Of a DNA stretch of 64,000 nt, positions 9,222-18,227 are shown in pieces. Each line of letters opens with the position of its first letter. Within the stretch, counting starts at the first letter, position 1. The DNA lies in the NCBI GenBank assembly GCA_947499955.1, contig CANMQI010000002.1, forward strand, positions 434,001 to 498,000. Direction: 5' to 3'. The DNA comes from an uncultured Granulosicoccus sp. Lineage in GTDB: Bacteria; Pseudomonadota; Gammaproteobacteria; Granulosicoccales; Granulosicoccaceae. The translations under genes were made by a program, and so were the position numbers. Under the pieces are notes generated by a model. The model worked only from the letters and a program-made list of their open reading frames with translations. It ran no database searches and was not told the DNA's origin.

Positions 9222-10843
9222 CAGTGATTATCGGCCGCTTGTTCGCGCAAGGTGTACTTCTGGATCTTGCCGGTGGAGGTTTTCGGCAATGGACCGAATA
9301 CAATGCGCTTGGGCACCTTGAAATGTGCCATGTGATCGCGACAGTAGGCGATGATCTCCTTTTCATCGGCACCACCAGGCTTGTGTAATGTGACAAAGGC
9401 GCAGGGGCTTTCCCCCCAGGTCTCGTGCGGCATGGCAACCACGGCCGCTTCCAGGATGGCGGGGTGGCGGAACAGCACTTCCTCGATCTCCAGCGTGGAG
9501 ATATTCTCGCCACCGCTGATGATGATGTCCTTGGCGCGATCCTTGATCTCGATATAGCCATCGTCATGCATGACGCCCAGATCCCCGGTATGAAACCAGC
9601 CGCCCTTGAATGCCTCGGCTGTCGCTGTCGGGTTTTTCAGGTAGCCTTTCATGACCGTATTGCCGCGGATCATCAGCTCGCCGATGGTGTTGCCATCCGA
9701 GGGCACCCGCTCCATCGAATCGGCCTGCATGATGGCGGCATTTTCCACTGTCACATAATGCACGCCCTGTCTGGCCATTCGCGCAGAGCGCTGTTCGATC
9801 TTCAGCTCCTGCCAGTCATCCTGCGGCAGGCAGATGGTCGCCGGTCCATAGGTTTCTGTCAGACCATAGAGATGCGTGACCTTGAAGCCGATGCCTTCCA
9901 TGGCCTCGATGACAGACGAGGGAGGTGCAGCGCCACCGGTTGCCAGTTCCACGTCCCGACTGGCTCGGCGATGCAGCTCGGCAGGCGAGTTGGCCAGCAT
10001 GTTCAGCACGATGGGCGCGCCACACATATGTGTGACATCTTCGGCCTCGATCGACTGGAAAATCAGGGCCGGGTCGACCTTGCGCAGACAGACATGGGTG
10101 CCCATGGCGGCAGTCACCCCCCAGGTGAATGTCCAGCCATCGCAATGGAACATCGGCAATGTCCACAGATAGCGTGATGCATGTGTGACCCCCATGGCCG
10201 ACATGTTGCCCAGCGCATTCAGGTAGGCGCCGCGGTGGTGGTAGACGCACCCCTTGGGGTTGCCTGTGGTACCGGAGGTGTACAACAGAGAAATGGCTTG
10301 CCATTCATCGGTGATACCCGCTGTCGGTTGCGTATCGGCACCGCTGCGCAGGAAGGCTTCATAGTCCATATCGCCAATGAGTTCGCCTCCCTCTGCCAGG
10401 ACATCATCAATGTCGATGACGGGTAACGGGCGACCAAGCAGTGCCAGTGCCTCTTTGACAATCGGTGAGAATTCGCGATCACTGATCAACAGCCTGGCAT
10501 CGCCATGCTCCAGGATGAAGGCCAGCGTTGCGGCATCCAGGCGCGTATTCAGAGAATTCAGCACAGCGCCGATAAGCGGCACGGCATTGTGGGCTTCCAG
10601 CATCTCGGGTGTGTTGCAGGCCATGATGGCAACGCAATCTCCGCGTCCGATACCCCGTCTGTTCAGCGCACTGGCCAGCTGGCGGCTGCGCTGCCAGAAC
10701 TGGGCGTAGTTGTAGCGACGTTCGCCGTGCACCACGGCAAGTTGTTGTGGGCGGACCGTTGCGGCTCGCTGTAGAAAGCTGACCGGAGACAAGGGCTGGT
10801 AATTGGCCTCTTGCTGTTCCAGATCCTGTTCGAATATCGACAT
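9221..10843 (-). CDS. Acyl-CoA synthetase (AMP-forming)
   Basis: 540-residue member of the ANL adenylating superfamily. The P-loop-like motif LLYTSGTTGNPKG (about residues 185-200), the YGLTETYGP motif, the WFHTGDLG aspartate motif and the C-terminal catalytic lysine region PKTSTGKIQK are all present. It ligates a carboxylic acid to CoA via an acyl-AMP. The overall sequence style (MFHCDGW, HMCGAP) is that of the medium-chain or methylmercaptopropionate-type acyl-CoA ligases (DmdB-like), but substrate cannot be fixed by reading. It is the first gene of a two-gene unit with the DUF4091-like gene. Confidence 0.9.
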   Translation of the reverse strand: MSIFEQDLEQQEANYQPLSPVSFLQRAATVRPQQLAVVHGERRYNYAQFWQRSRQLASALNRRGIGRGDCVAIMACNTPEMLEAHNAVPLIGAVLNSLNTRLDAATLAFILEHGDARLLISDREFSPIVKEALALLGRPLPVIDIDDVLAEGGELIGDMDYEAFLRSGADTQPTAGITDEWQAISLLYTSGTTGNPKGCVYHHRGAYLNALGNMSAMGVTHASRYLWTLPMFHCDGWTFTWGVTAAMGTHVCLRKVDPALIFQSIEAEDVTHMCGAPIVLNMLANSPAELHRRASRDVELATGGAAPPSSVIEAMEGIGFKVTHLYGLTETYGPATICLPQDDWQELKIEQRSARMARQGVHYVTVENAAIMQADSMERVPSDGNTIGELMIRGNTVMKGYLKNPTATAEAFKGGWFHTGDLGVMHDDGYIEIKDRAKDIIISGGENISTLEIEEVLFRHPAILEAAVVAMPHETWGESPCAFVTLHKPGGADEKEIIAYCRDHMAHFKVPKRIVFGPLPKTSTGKIQKYTLREQAADNH

Positions 10844-11066
10844 CTTGGCTCCTGAGTAAGGGGGTTTCCGGTTCGCGGCCCAGCTGCATGCCGCTCATCA
10901 GGCAACACAGGTGTGGTCGCTGGATGTTACATCAGATGCCGTTCAGCGCCTTGAAGCTCGGCTGACAGGCAGCGCATGCAGTTCGCATTTCAGGACACGC
11001 TAACAGGTTATTCGGGCATCAGCGCTTCAGTGTCGGGCCAACATTCCGCTAGATCTGACTAGCTCG

Positions 11067-13286
11067 ATGAAGGCCTCTCACTGTCTGATGAATAGTATTC
11101 CGCTACGGCTGAAATTTGCGCTGTTCCCTGCCATCCTCATTCTGGCACTCGCCGCAACCTGCCTGACCGTGATCGACAGCATACGGGCCCAGCGAGAAGA
11201 TGCCGTTCTGGTGGACGTCGCGGGCCGGCAGCGCATGCTCAATCAGCGCTATGTCAAGGAGGTGCTGCTTGCCGCCTACAGCCAGGGCGATAGCCGGCAG
11301 GAAGCTCTGGACGCCAGCCAACGCAGCCTGACGCTGTTCAAATCCACCCTGACGGCAATCAGAGACGGTGGAGAGGTAGTGGTCGATCCGATCAGCGGTG
11401 AAACGCGTGAACTGCCCCCACCGAGCGTGACAGGCCTGGCCGATTTTCTGGGCGGCAACGAACATCCGGCAACCAGGCTGACAGTGCAGTTGACCCGTGA
11501 GGCGGACAGGATACTGGCCACGTCCGCCAACGGCGAATCCGTGGATGCGAGCCAGCTTCTGGCATTGTCCGCACAATTGCATATACAGGCGAACAGGCTG
11601 GTCAAGAAGCTGGTGGCACTGGCGGAGATCAAGAACGATGAACTGATACGTACCTGCCTCTGGATCAGCGGGCTAGCGGCCCTGTTGAGCCTGTTGCTCA
11701 GTGGGTGGATCAGTCACAGTGTCATTGTCCCGGTCATGCGTTGTCGCAAGGCACTCAAGCGTATGGCGTCCGGTAATCTGTCCAGGCCGTACAACATGCG
11801 GCGCGGTGATGAGTTTGGTGATATCACCCATGATCTGGACTTATCCGTGCAGGCCATGAGTTCGGCACTGGGCAGTGAACAGGTGGACTGGGAAGAGGTA
11901 GGAACCTTCTTCAGGGATCTGCGAACCGAACTGCAACAGGTGCGTGCCATCATCACGCAATCCCGGGTGCCCATGATGTCGGTGGGGCAGGAGGGGCTCA
12001 TCAGCTTTGCCAATCCTGCCGCCGTGGCCGAGCTGAAGGATCTGCATGCGCAGGGGCATCTGCCGGAACTGCTGACAAGTGGCAGTTCTCTGGCCAGCGC
12101 AGGGGACGCTCTGACAGAGGTTGCACGTTACGCTGCAGATCTGGATAAACTGCCGCATTCCCTGCAGATCGCGGTGGGCACACAGTATCTACAGGTGGAT
12201 ATCGAACCGATCCGTGGTGATGATGGTGAACAATCGCTGGCGCTGTTGAGCTGGAAGAATGTCTCTGCCGACCTTGCCATACAGCGTGAAATTGACCAGA
12301 AGAGCGAAGCTGATGAGCGTTACACCGGCAACCTGAATGATCTGGTTACGCAGATCAATCAGGTGGTGCAATCGGCCAGTTCGGGTAACCTGAGTCTGAG
12401 CATTGCTCGTAACGAGAATGAATCACTGAATGCCATCGCCGATACCATCAACGGCTTTCTGGCGTCTCTCAACCGTGATTTCAGCGACATTCGAATACAT
12501 GCCGATGAGCTGATGACGCGCTCCATGGAGCTGCGTAGCAGTTCGGGGCAGATCGAGAGCAACGCGGGTGAGTCCAACGATCATTGTGTGCAAGTGGCCG
12601 AGAATGCGGAGAGTGTCAACAGCCTCATGCGTGGTGCGTCTGCCACCACTGAAGAGATGACCGCATCGATCAACGAGATATCTGCCAATACCAGTCGGGC
12701 GGACAGAATGTCCGGTGAGGCGGTGTCCCTGGCCAGTGGTACACACGACACCATGCAGCAACTGTTCGCCTCCAGTAGCGGTGTTGGCAGTGTCCTGAAG
12801 ATCATTACCTCCATTGCCGAGCAAACCAATCTGCTGGCGCTCAACGCCACGATAGAGGCGGCTCGCGCCGGCGAAGCGGGCAAGGGCTTTGCTGTGGTTG
12901 CCAACGAGGTCAAGGAGCTGGCAAAGCAGACAGCCAATGCCACCGAGGAGATCGCCAATCGTATCGGCAGCATCCAGACGGACAGCAGCTCGGCCGTCAA
13001 GGCGATCTCGGGAATTCATGAAATCATTCGCGAAATCAGCGAATACCAGACATCCGTGGCTGGAGCCATGTTGCAACAAAGCATGGCATCCAGAGAAATG
13101 AGCAAGACGGTGCAGTGTACTTCCGATACCAGTGACACCATGCACCACGCACTGCAGCTGCTGGTGGAGAAATCCAGACACTCTCTGGAAACTGCGCGTG
13201 ACAGTCTGGTGGTCAGTGAGGAAGTGGAGTCACGTGCGCGAGCGCTGCAGAGCCTGCTGGCGCGGTATCAACTGGCGCGCAGCTGA
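11067..13286 (+). CDS. Methyl-accepting chemotaxis protein with PilJ-type sensor
   Basis: 739 residues. Two membrane helices (about residues 15-35 and 190-212) bracket a periplasmic domain containing [11 protein letters not shown], the hallmark of the PilJ/type IV pilus methyl-accepting N-terminal domain. A HAMP linker, a PAS-like stretch (about residues 285-400) and then the signalling hairpin follow, with the highly conserved tip [31 protein letters not shown]. It should signal through a CheA-type kinase, either for flagellar chemotaxis or for twitching motility; pilT/pilU lie elsewhere in the window. No che genes are adjacent. The start could also be the ATG at 11088; neither has a good ribosome-binding site. 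Confidence 0.9.
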   Translation: MKASHCLMNSIPLRLKFALFPAILILALAATCLTVIDSIRAQREDAVLVDVAGRQRMLNQRYVKEVLLAAYSQGDSRQEALDASQRSLTLFKSTLTAIRDGGEVVVDPISGETRELPPPSVTGLADFLGGNEHPATRLTVQLTREADRILATSANGESVDASQLLALSAQLHIQANRLVKKLVALAEIKNDELIRTCLWISGLAALLSLLLSGWISHSVIVPVMRCRKALKRMASGNLSRPYNMRRGDEFGDITHDLDLSVQAMSSALGSEQVDWEEVGTFFRDLRTELQQVRAIITQSRVPMMSVGQEGLISFANPAAVAELKDLHAQGHLPELLTSGSSLASAGDALTEVARYAADLDKLPHSLQIAVGTQYLQVDIEPIRGDDGEQSLALLSWKNVSADLAIQREIDQKSEADERYTGNLNDLVTQINQVVQSASSGNLSLSIARNENESLNAIADTINGFLASLNRDFSDIRIHADELMTRSMELRSSSGQIESNAGESNDHCVQVAENAESVNSLMRGASATTEEMTASINEISANTSRADRMSGEAVSLASGTHDTMQQLFASSSGVGSVLKIITSIAEQTNLLALNATIEAARAGEAGKGFAVVANEVKELAKQTANATEEIANRIGSIQTDSSSAVKAISGIHEIIREISEYQTSVAGAMLQQSMASREMSKTVQCTSDTSDTMHHALQLLVEKSRHSLETARDSLVVSEEVESRARALQSLLARYQLARS

Positions 13287-13309
13287 TACCGCAGCTCGAG
13301 CCCCGTGGA

Positions 13310-13600
13310 CTAGCGAAGGATGGAAAAGCTGATTTCCGGCCGTTTGCCGACGCGTGGCGAGAGGTTGAGTATGCAGAAGGAGTTCAGATTGACCTGGCGG
13401 TTGGCCTCGAGGTCGTCCAGTACCGAGCGGGCGAACTGGTCAGCCCATTCCGGTAATTCGCCGAACATGATGAACTGGGAAAACACCAGAGTCAGGTCTT
13501 CATCATCCGCGCGATCCCCGAACCAGGCCAGGTATGCTTCGCTGAACAATTTGAACTCGCTGATGTTGAGTAAGTGCGCTGCTTTCGAAATCGTGTGCAT
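13310..13600 (-). CDS. Small conserved-looking protein of unknown function (96 aa)
   Basis: Not recognised. The 96-residue protein begins MHTISKAAHLLNISEFKLF, which reads like a short helix-turn-helix-style helical segment, and is acidic in the middle (GDRADDEDLTL). It has no signal peptide or membrane helix. A purine-rich AGAGAGA lies before the start codon, supporting translation. It is convergent with the chemoreceptor gene, with only 23 bp between the ends. Confidence 0.6.
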   Translation of the reverse strand: MHTISKAAHLLNISEFKLFSEAYLAWFGDRADDEDLTLVFSQFIMFGELPEWADQFARSVLDDLEANRQVNLNSFCILNLSPRVGKRPEISFSILR

Positions 13601-13966
13601 GAGGCGTGTCTCTCTTGGCGATCGTTGTCAGTCAAACTCCAATGGCTACCCAGCCAACGTGATTACACAAGACATCAGGCAGATTCTAGTGGCACGCTAC
13701 CTGTTGCTTGCGCCGGCGTTGAAACGACTTCCGGTCGTTCGACGTCGGGGGGCACGAATCGTTCGGTTTAAGGAGCTAACGGCAGCGCCGTGATAGCCCT
13801 GACCTTGAAAGTAGCAGTTCTGTAACGGAATGTGTATTCAGACTTTCCGCCGGTTGAAAAAAATGCATGAAAAACTGTAAACGAACACAGTTTTCGCTTG
13901 TCTGTTTCGGTATCAGTCAGCATCTTGTGTATCCCTATGTCCGTCAATGACCCCAGAGAGCGTTGC
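13601..13966. other. Intergenic region without a recognisable gene
   Basis: 366 bp between the divergent 96-aa gene and the Slp lipoprotein gene. It should hold both promoters. The right part (about 13800-13920) is more AT-rich than its surroundings. I found no convincing operator, RNA gene or hairpin. Confidence 0.4.
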
Positions 13967-14575
13967 ATGATCCGAACCGGACCCCGATTAGTCATTACGC
14001 TGGCATGTGTCGCCATGATCAGTGCCTGTGCCACTACCCAGCCCTCACCGCCTGCGGGCGATGCGTCACTGAGCACCATCACCGTGGCGCAGGCCATCGA
14101 CAGCGAACAGGTGGCAGAACTGGACAGCATCAGTGCCGATGCCGCAAGTGGCGAGCAAGAGCTGGTGCGCTGGGGCGGTACGATCGCCAGTGTGACGAAT
14201 CGAACCGATGGCAGTACGCTGGTGGAGATCGTCTCCAGGCCGCTCTACAGCGATGGACGGCCCATTCACGATGATCGTTCCGATGGGCGCTTTCTGGCAC
14301 TGCTCAACGGGTTTCTGGACCCGGAGATCGTCAAGGTGGGCCGAGACATGACGGTGCTGGGTCGGTTGAGCGGCAAGGCGCCAGGCAAGGTCGGGGAGTC
14401 GGATTACCTGTTTCCCGTTGTGCTCATTGAGGACTACCAGTTCTGGAAACGCGTGGTCATCGTGCCGCCGAGGCATTTTTCTCACTGGAACGATTACCCG
14501 CCCTTCGGGTACTCGGACCCGTTCAGGCGCGACTGGCCATTCGATAGACGTCCACGCAAGCCTGGCAGACGCTAG
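13967..14575 (+). CDS. Slp-family outer membrane lipoprotein
   Basis: About 202 residues. The N-terminal signal MIRTGPRLVITLACVAMISAC ends in a lipobox with the lipidated Cys near residue 21. The mature part has the Slp-family core (VRWGGTIASVTN, EIVSRPL, GRFLALLNGFLDPEIV, VLGRLSGK), known from starvation-inducible outer membrane lipoproteins of enterics. The C-terminus is rich in Pro, Arg and aromatic residues. The start at 13967 is chosen because AGAGAG lies six bases upstream and the signal peptide begins directly there; in-frame ATGs at 13898 and 13937 are less suitable. Its cellular role is uncertain. Confidence 0.85.
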   Translation: MIRTGPRLVITLACVAMISACATTQPSPPAGDASLSTITVAQAIDSEQVAELDSISADAASGEQELVRWGGTIASVTNRTDGSTLVEIVSRPLYSDGRPIHDDRSDGRFLALLNGFLDPEIVKVGRDMTVLGRLSGKAPGKVGESDYLFPVVLIEDYQFWKRVVIVPPRHFSHWNDYPPFGYSDPFRRDWPFDRRPRKPGRR

Positions 14576-15016
14576 CGATCTGACAGGGGGCAACCGACGT
14601 TCTGATCCTGAACCTCAATGTTCTGTAATGATTGGAGCCGTCAAGTCTGTGGCATGCATGACACAGTGTGTTGCAGAAAAACCACGCCCAATCAGCAAGT
14701 TGTTGAACATACGTGTTTTTATGGTCAAGAGAGTCATGGAAAGAGCGACAGTAATCCGGCACTGATGGCGCGTTCGTGCAACGAGCTCTGCGATAGACTG
14801 CCTCTCAGGCGAGCCCCATGCCACTCTACCGACATCAGGGAATGGCTTTCCGTCGGCAGGTGCTGACTGACTGCGGGCCAGCGCAGGAGCGCGGATCCAT
14901 AAGTGTTGATTACCCCACATTGCAGACTGACCGATTGCCAATGTAGGTCAACCGTTGAGGTTCATCGTCGATATCCATAGAAAGCCTGCCCTGATTGGCC
15001 GGCGGAGACCTGTTTG
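14576..15016. other. Intergenic region without a recognisable gene
   Basis: 441 bp between the Slp gene and the protease gene, both rightward. Short open frames exist but have no credible ribosome-binding site or protein-like composition. No tRNA-like fold, repeat or strong terminator was seen. Confidence 0.4.
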
Positions 15017-15745
15017 ATGACCAGCGCCATGACTAGAGCGGGCGCCCTGGCGTGTGTTCTGGCTGCCATGGCCATTCTCACCCCGGTGGCCCTGGCAGAG
15101 CGATCCAGTGAAAACAGTTTGCGCGCGATGCTGCAGGCAGGCCGGGATATGCCTTTTCTTCGACCGCTGCCAACGCACGGCGTGACCAGTTGTACACAGC
15201 CGGATGACATGACGCTCAGCGCCATCCTGCCTGTCGCGACCGACCACGGCAGCTTTGCCAGTGGCGTGGTGTTCGATGTCAATCGCGTACTGACCGCGGC
15301 TCACGCGGTTCAGGGGGGAGAGCAGTTTTTCGTTCGAGTGGAGGAATCGTTTCAACTGGCCGAGTTGCTGATGGTCGATCATGTGAACGATCTGGCCGTA
15401 TTGGCTGTGGATACACGCTCCATCAATCCCCTGCACATCGCCGGACTCGATCCGGCAGAAGCCCAGATTGTCTGGGCGGCAGGCTATCCGCGTGCACAAG
15501 CGATGATGACATCCAGTGGTGTGCTGCAGGTTACGCGTGAAGGCGCCTTGCACAGCAGCGCCACCATCGATTCGGGTCAGTCAGGAGGCGGGCTGCTCAG
15601 CTGCAACGATGGTGTCTGGGAGATGCTGGGAATGCTACGCGGATACGGCGCCTATCTGCAGGGAGATCACTACGTGAAACTGCCGAATCATTCGGTGTCC
15701 GTGGCCGCGGCGACAATCAATCGCTTTCTGAGCGCTCGTCACTGA
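15017..15745 (+). CDS. Small secreted trypsin-like serine protease
   Basis: About 242 residues with an Ala-rich signal peptide ending near VALAE. The chymotrypsin-fold triad is visible: His in VLTAAHAV, Asp in VNDLAVLAVD and Ser in DSGQSGGGLL. There is no PDZ domain, so it is a single-domain exported protease rather than a DegP/DegS type. ATG 15017 is preferred over the adjoining TTG at 15014 because GGAG lies nine bases upstream of it. The 3' end overlaps the convergent DNA-repair gene by 29 bp. Substrate unknown. Confidence 0.83.
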   Translation: MTSAMTRAGALACVLAAMAILTPVALAERSSENSLRAMLQAGRDMPFLRPLPTHGVTSCTQPDDMTLSAILPVATDHGSFASGVVFDVNRVLTAAHAVQGGEQFFVRVEESFQLAELLMVDHVNDLAVLAVDTRSINPLHIAGLDPAEAQIVWAAGYPRAQAMMTSSGVLQVTREGALHSSATIDSGQSGGGLLSCNDGVWEMLGMLRGYGAYLQGDHYVKLPNHSVSVAAATINRFLSARH

Positions 15746-16670
15746 TTCTCGACTTGCGGCCGTGTTCGATCGACTCGGATGGGGTCGGGTGACGGGTGGC
15801 CCTGGCGGCGGTTGCACGCGATGCGAAGCGTGGTGGCTCACTGGGCAATGAATCCACCATCGCCTGACTACGAGCACCGGCATTGTGGACCAGCTCGGCA
15901 ATCAAGGGAGCCTCGGGCAGGTTCTTCCAGTACTTGACCGGCATTTCCGAGCGCATGGCATCGAGCTTGAGCCTGGCCGGGTTGAAGATGTTGGCAAAGT
16001 AGGTCTTCCACAGTTGCTCCATGGCCTCGGGAGCGGCACCCTTGTTGCGATGCCCACCGGGACCGAATTGCAGGCTCTGGCCATTCCAGTGCGCGCTTTC
16101 ATCCGGGGTGACGATAGACCAGTGCATGTTGGCGAAACGCCTGACGAAGAAGTCGCTTGAAAGCCGCAAGGTATGGTGCTCCGGTTCGAACCAGGCGCTG
16201 AAGTGTTCAGGTTCCACCTCGGGTGTCTGGCGAAAGCGTACGAAGGCATGCATCTTGTGGCGTTCCCTGGCCACGCACTTGCCCAGCCTGTGCAGGCGGT
16301 GCATGTCCGGATCGCTGGGCAGATCCAGCAGTCCGGGCTCACCATGGCTGGCTCGCCACAGCACGCGGTACAACAGGGCAAAACGATCGGGTGTTCGATG
16401 ACAGGCAACGCACCTGGCCAGTTCGAGAAACCGGCGAGGTACGACCGGCACCTGGCCCGTGCGTTGTGGGTTCGACGCCGCCGCCGGGCTGGCGGGGGCC
16501 ACTTGTTCACCGAACAGGTCGGCTGTCCCGCCACCGAATTCCCAGATGATCGACTCTGGCACTGAACCGGCGGCCAGGTGTTGTCGTGCGAGGCGACGCC
16601 AGCCATCGAAATCGTCCGGCCGTGCCAGTTGAACCTTGTGAAGCCTCTGTGACTGTTGCTGGTGATTCAC
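15717..16670 (-). CDS. TIGR03915-type putative DNA repair protein, without the UDG domain
   Basis: 317 residues from a GTG start. The core (about residues 85-255) matches the family that partners the radical SAM protein next door: HKMHAFVRFR, YFEPEH-like WFEPEHHTLRLSSDFFVRRFANMHWSIVTPD, LWKTYFANIFNPARLKL and MPVKYWKNLPEAPLI. Many relatives carry a uracil-DNA-glycosylase-family domain after this point; here there is instead a roughly 60-residue Ser/Ala/Arg-rich tail with no recognisable glycosylase motif. The gene starts 9 bp after the radical SAM gene and belongs to its operon, so it should be under the same LexA-type control. Biochemical activity is unknown. Confidence 0.82.
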   Translation of the reverse strand: MNHQQQSQRLHKVQLARPDDFDGWRRLARQHLAAGSVPESIIWEFGGGTADLFGEQVAPASPAAASNPQRTGQVPVVPRRFLELARCVACHRTPDRFALLYRVLWRASHGEPGLLDLPSDPDMHRLHRLGKCVARERHKMHAFVRFRQTPEVEPEHFSAWFEPEHHTLRLSSDFFVRRFANMHWSIVTPDESAHWNGQSLQFGPGGHRNKGAAPEAMEQLWKTYFANIFNPARLKLDAMRSEMPVKYWKNLPEAPLIAELVHNAGARSQAMVDSLPSEPPRFASRATAARATRHPTPSESIEHGRKSRISDERSESD

Positions 16671-16679
16671 GACAGCCGC

Positions 16680-17900
16680 TCAGTCGAACAGAGACATCTG
16701 AGCACTGCCCTGCATCAGTTGTGCGCGCAGTCCACTGTTGTCCAGCAAGGAGGTGGGGCGCCAGTCGCGCGTCACGACAAAGGGCCGCATGCGAGCGACA
16801 GACCCGCACAAGCGGCCCAGGTCGGCCAGGCTCAGGCGGTGCAGACGGCGGCTGGCAATGATTCGTTCAACGCCTCGGGTTCCCAGTCCCGGTACGCGAA
16901 GCAGCAACTCGCGTTCCGCCTGATTGACATCGACCGGGAAACGTTCGCGGTGTTTCAAGGCCCAGGCCAGTTTCGGATCGAGTGCCGGATCCAGCATGCC
17001 GTTCTCGCCACCGGCGACGATTTCATCGACAGCGAAACCATAGAAGCGCATCAACCAGTCAGCCTGATAAAGGCGGTGTTCACGATTCAGATCGGGCGGG
17101 GCGAGCGGCAGGGCGGCACTGGCATCGGGGATCGGACTGAACGCGCTGTAATAGACCCGCTTGAGGTGGTAGCCGTTGTACAGGGATTCGCTGCAATCCA
17201 GCAGTTCACCATCGCTGGCATCGTCTGCGCCGACGATCATCTGAGTGCTTTGCCCCGAGGCGGCAAATTGCGGGGCGGCTCGACCCGAATGGCTGCGCTC
17301 GCGACTCTCATCGAGCCGGCTGCGGATGCCTGCCATGGCGCGCCGTATTCCTCCGGCCTCTTTCTGCGGGGCCAGCGAGTCCAGGCTGGACGAACGGGCC
17401 AGTTCGACATTGATGGACAGCCTGTCGGCATAACGACCGGCAGAGGCGAGCAGTTCCGGGGTGGCCTCCGGAATGGTCTTCAGGTGAATGTAGCCACGGA
17501 AGTCATGCACCTCGCGCAAGCGCCGCGCGACCTCGACAATCTGCTCCATCGTGTAGTCGGGGTCCTGGATGATGCCGGAGGACAGAAACAGGCCCTCGAT
17601 GTAATTACGCTTGTAGAAGGCCAGCACCAGGTTGACCAGCTCATCGACTTCGAAACGGGCACGTGGCACATTGCTGGAGACGCGGTTGACGCAATACAGG
17701 CAATCGAAGGTACAGAAATTGGTCAGCAGTACCTTCAGCAAGGAGATACAGCGGCCGTCCGGCGCGTAGGAATGACAGATGCCCATGCCTTCGGTACTGC
17801 CCACACCGCGACCATCCAGAGAGTCTCGCCGCGATGCACCACTGGAGGCACAGGATGCATCGTATTTGGCAGCATCGGAGAGAATGGCCAGTTTGTTCAT
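16680..17900 (-). CDS. Putative DNA modification/repair radical SAM protein (TIGR03916-type)
   Basis: About 406 residues. The radical SAM cluster motif is CTFDCLYC (C-x3-C-x2-C) in the N-terminal third, and a helix-hairpin-helix DNA-binding motif VPGLGTRGVERIIASRRL lies near the C-terminus, which ends in MSLFD. This combination marks the rSAM partner of TIGR03915/UDG proteins. The start at 17900 is preferred over an in-frame ATG at 17966: family members begin close to KLAILSDAAKYD, and the upstream ATG sits inside the promoter's LexA box, at about the predicted transcription start. The reaction is unknown; a lyase or demodification role on DNA is inferred from the family. Confidence 0.88.
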   Translation of the reverse strand: MNKLAILSDAAKYDASCASSGASRRDSLDGRGVGSTEGMGICHSYAPDGRCISLLKVLLTNFCTFDCLYCVNRVSSNVPRARFEVDELVNLVLAFYKRNYIEGLFLSSGIIQDPDYTMEQIVEVARRLREVHDFRGYIHLKTIPEATPELLASAGRYADRLSINVELARSSSLDSLAPQKEAGGIRRAMAGIRSRLDESRERSHSGRAAPQFAASGQSTQMIVGADDASDGELLDCSESLYNGYHLKRVYYSAFSPIPDASAALPLAPPDLNREHRLYQADWLMRFYGFAVDEIVAGGENGMLDPALDPKLAWALKHRERFPVDVNQAERELLLRVPGLGTRGVERIIASRRLHRLSLADLGRLCGSVARMRPFVVTRDWRPTSLLDNSGLRAQLMQGSAQMSLFD

Positions 17901-17956
17901 CAATCGGACCGGCACACCATCGGCCGCTGGAGAGAGAATGGACGACTCACATTTTT

Positions 17957-18001
17957 GACTGTTCATTCATACAGTATACGCAAGCCCGCTCCGAGCGACA
18001 A
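17957..18001 (-). promoter_or_regulatory. LexA (SOS) box and promoter of the radical SAM operon
   Basis: On the minus strand a promoter reads TTGTCG (18001-17996), 17 bp spacer, TATACT (17978-17973). Overlapping the -10 is TACTGTATGAATGAACAGTC (17976-17957), which contains CTG-N10-CAG and agrees with the E. coli LexA consensus at 15 of 20 positions. The box is 57 bp upstream of the proposed start codon. LexA binding here would block RNA polymerase, so the operon is predicted to be DNA-damage-inducible. Confidence 0.75.
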
Positions 18002-18227
18002 TGACAGTCCCGACAAGTGCAGGATCCATTTTGCCGCCAAGCCCGTTGTAACCGTTACCTGATACCACAGGGCGGGATCATCCCGTCGTTCGTTGACGGC
18101 GGCGTCCTCTCGCAACGCCTGTGCATGTCGTTTCGATCCGTCTGCAAGCCGTTTGCAGAGCAACACGCGCTGGGCCGAGTGCGTAGAGTATGGCTGTCCC
18201 GGTATCATGATCTGCGAGTGTTCGAGT

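Noticed and set aside
14576-15016. Short open frames in the Slp-protease gap
   Set aside because: They have no ribosome-binding site, and the frames on both strands are mutually overlapping with random-looking composition.
17901-17966. Upstream ATG at 17966 as start of the radical SAM gene
   Set aside because: It lies inside the LexA box at about the predicted transcription start and adds 22 residues not expected in the family.
16656-18062. 468-codon open frame on the plus strand across the radical SAM gene
   Set aside because: It has no family motifs, and the opposite strand encodes an rSAM protein with cluster cysteines and HhH.
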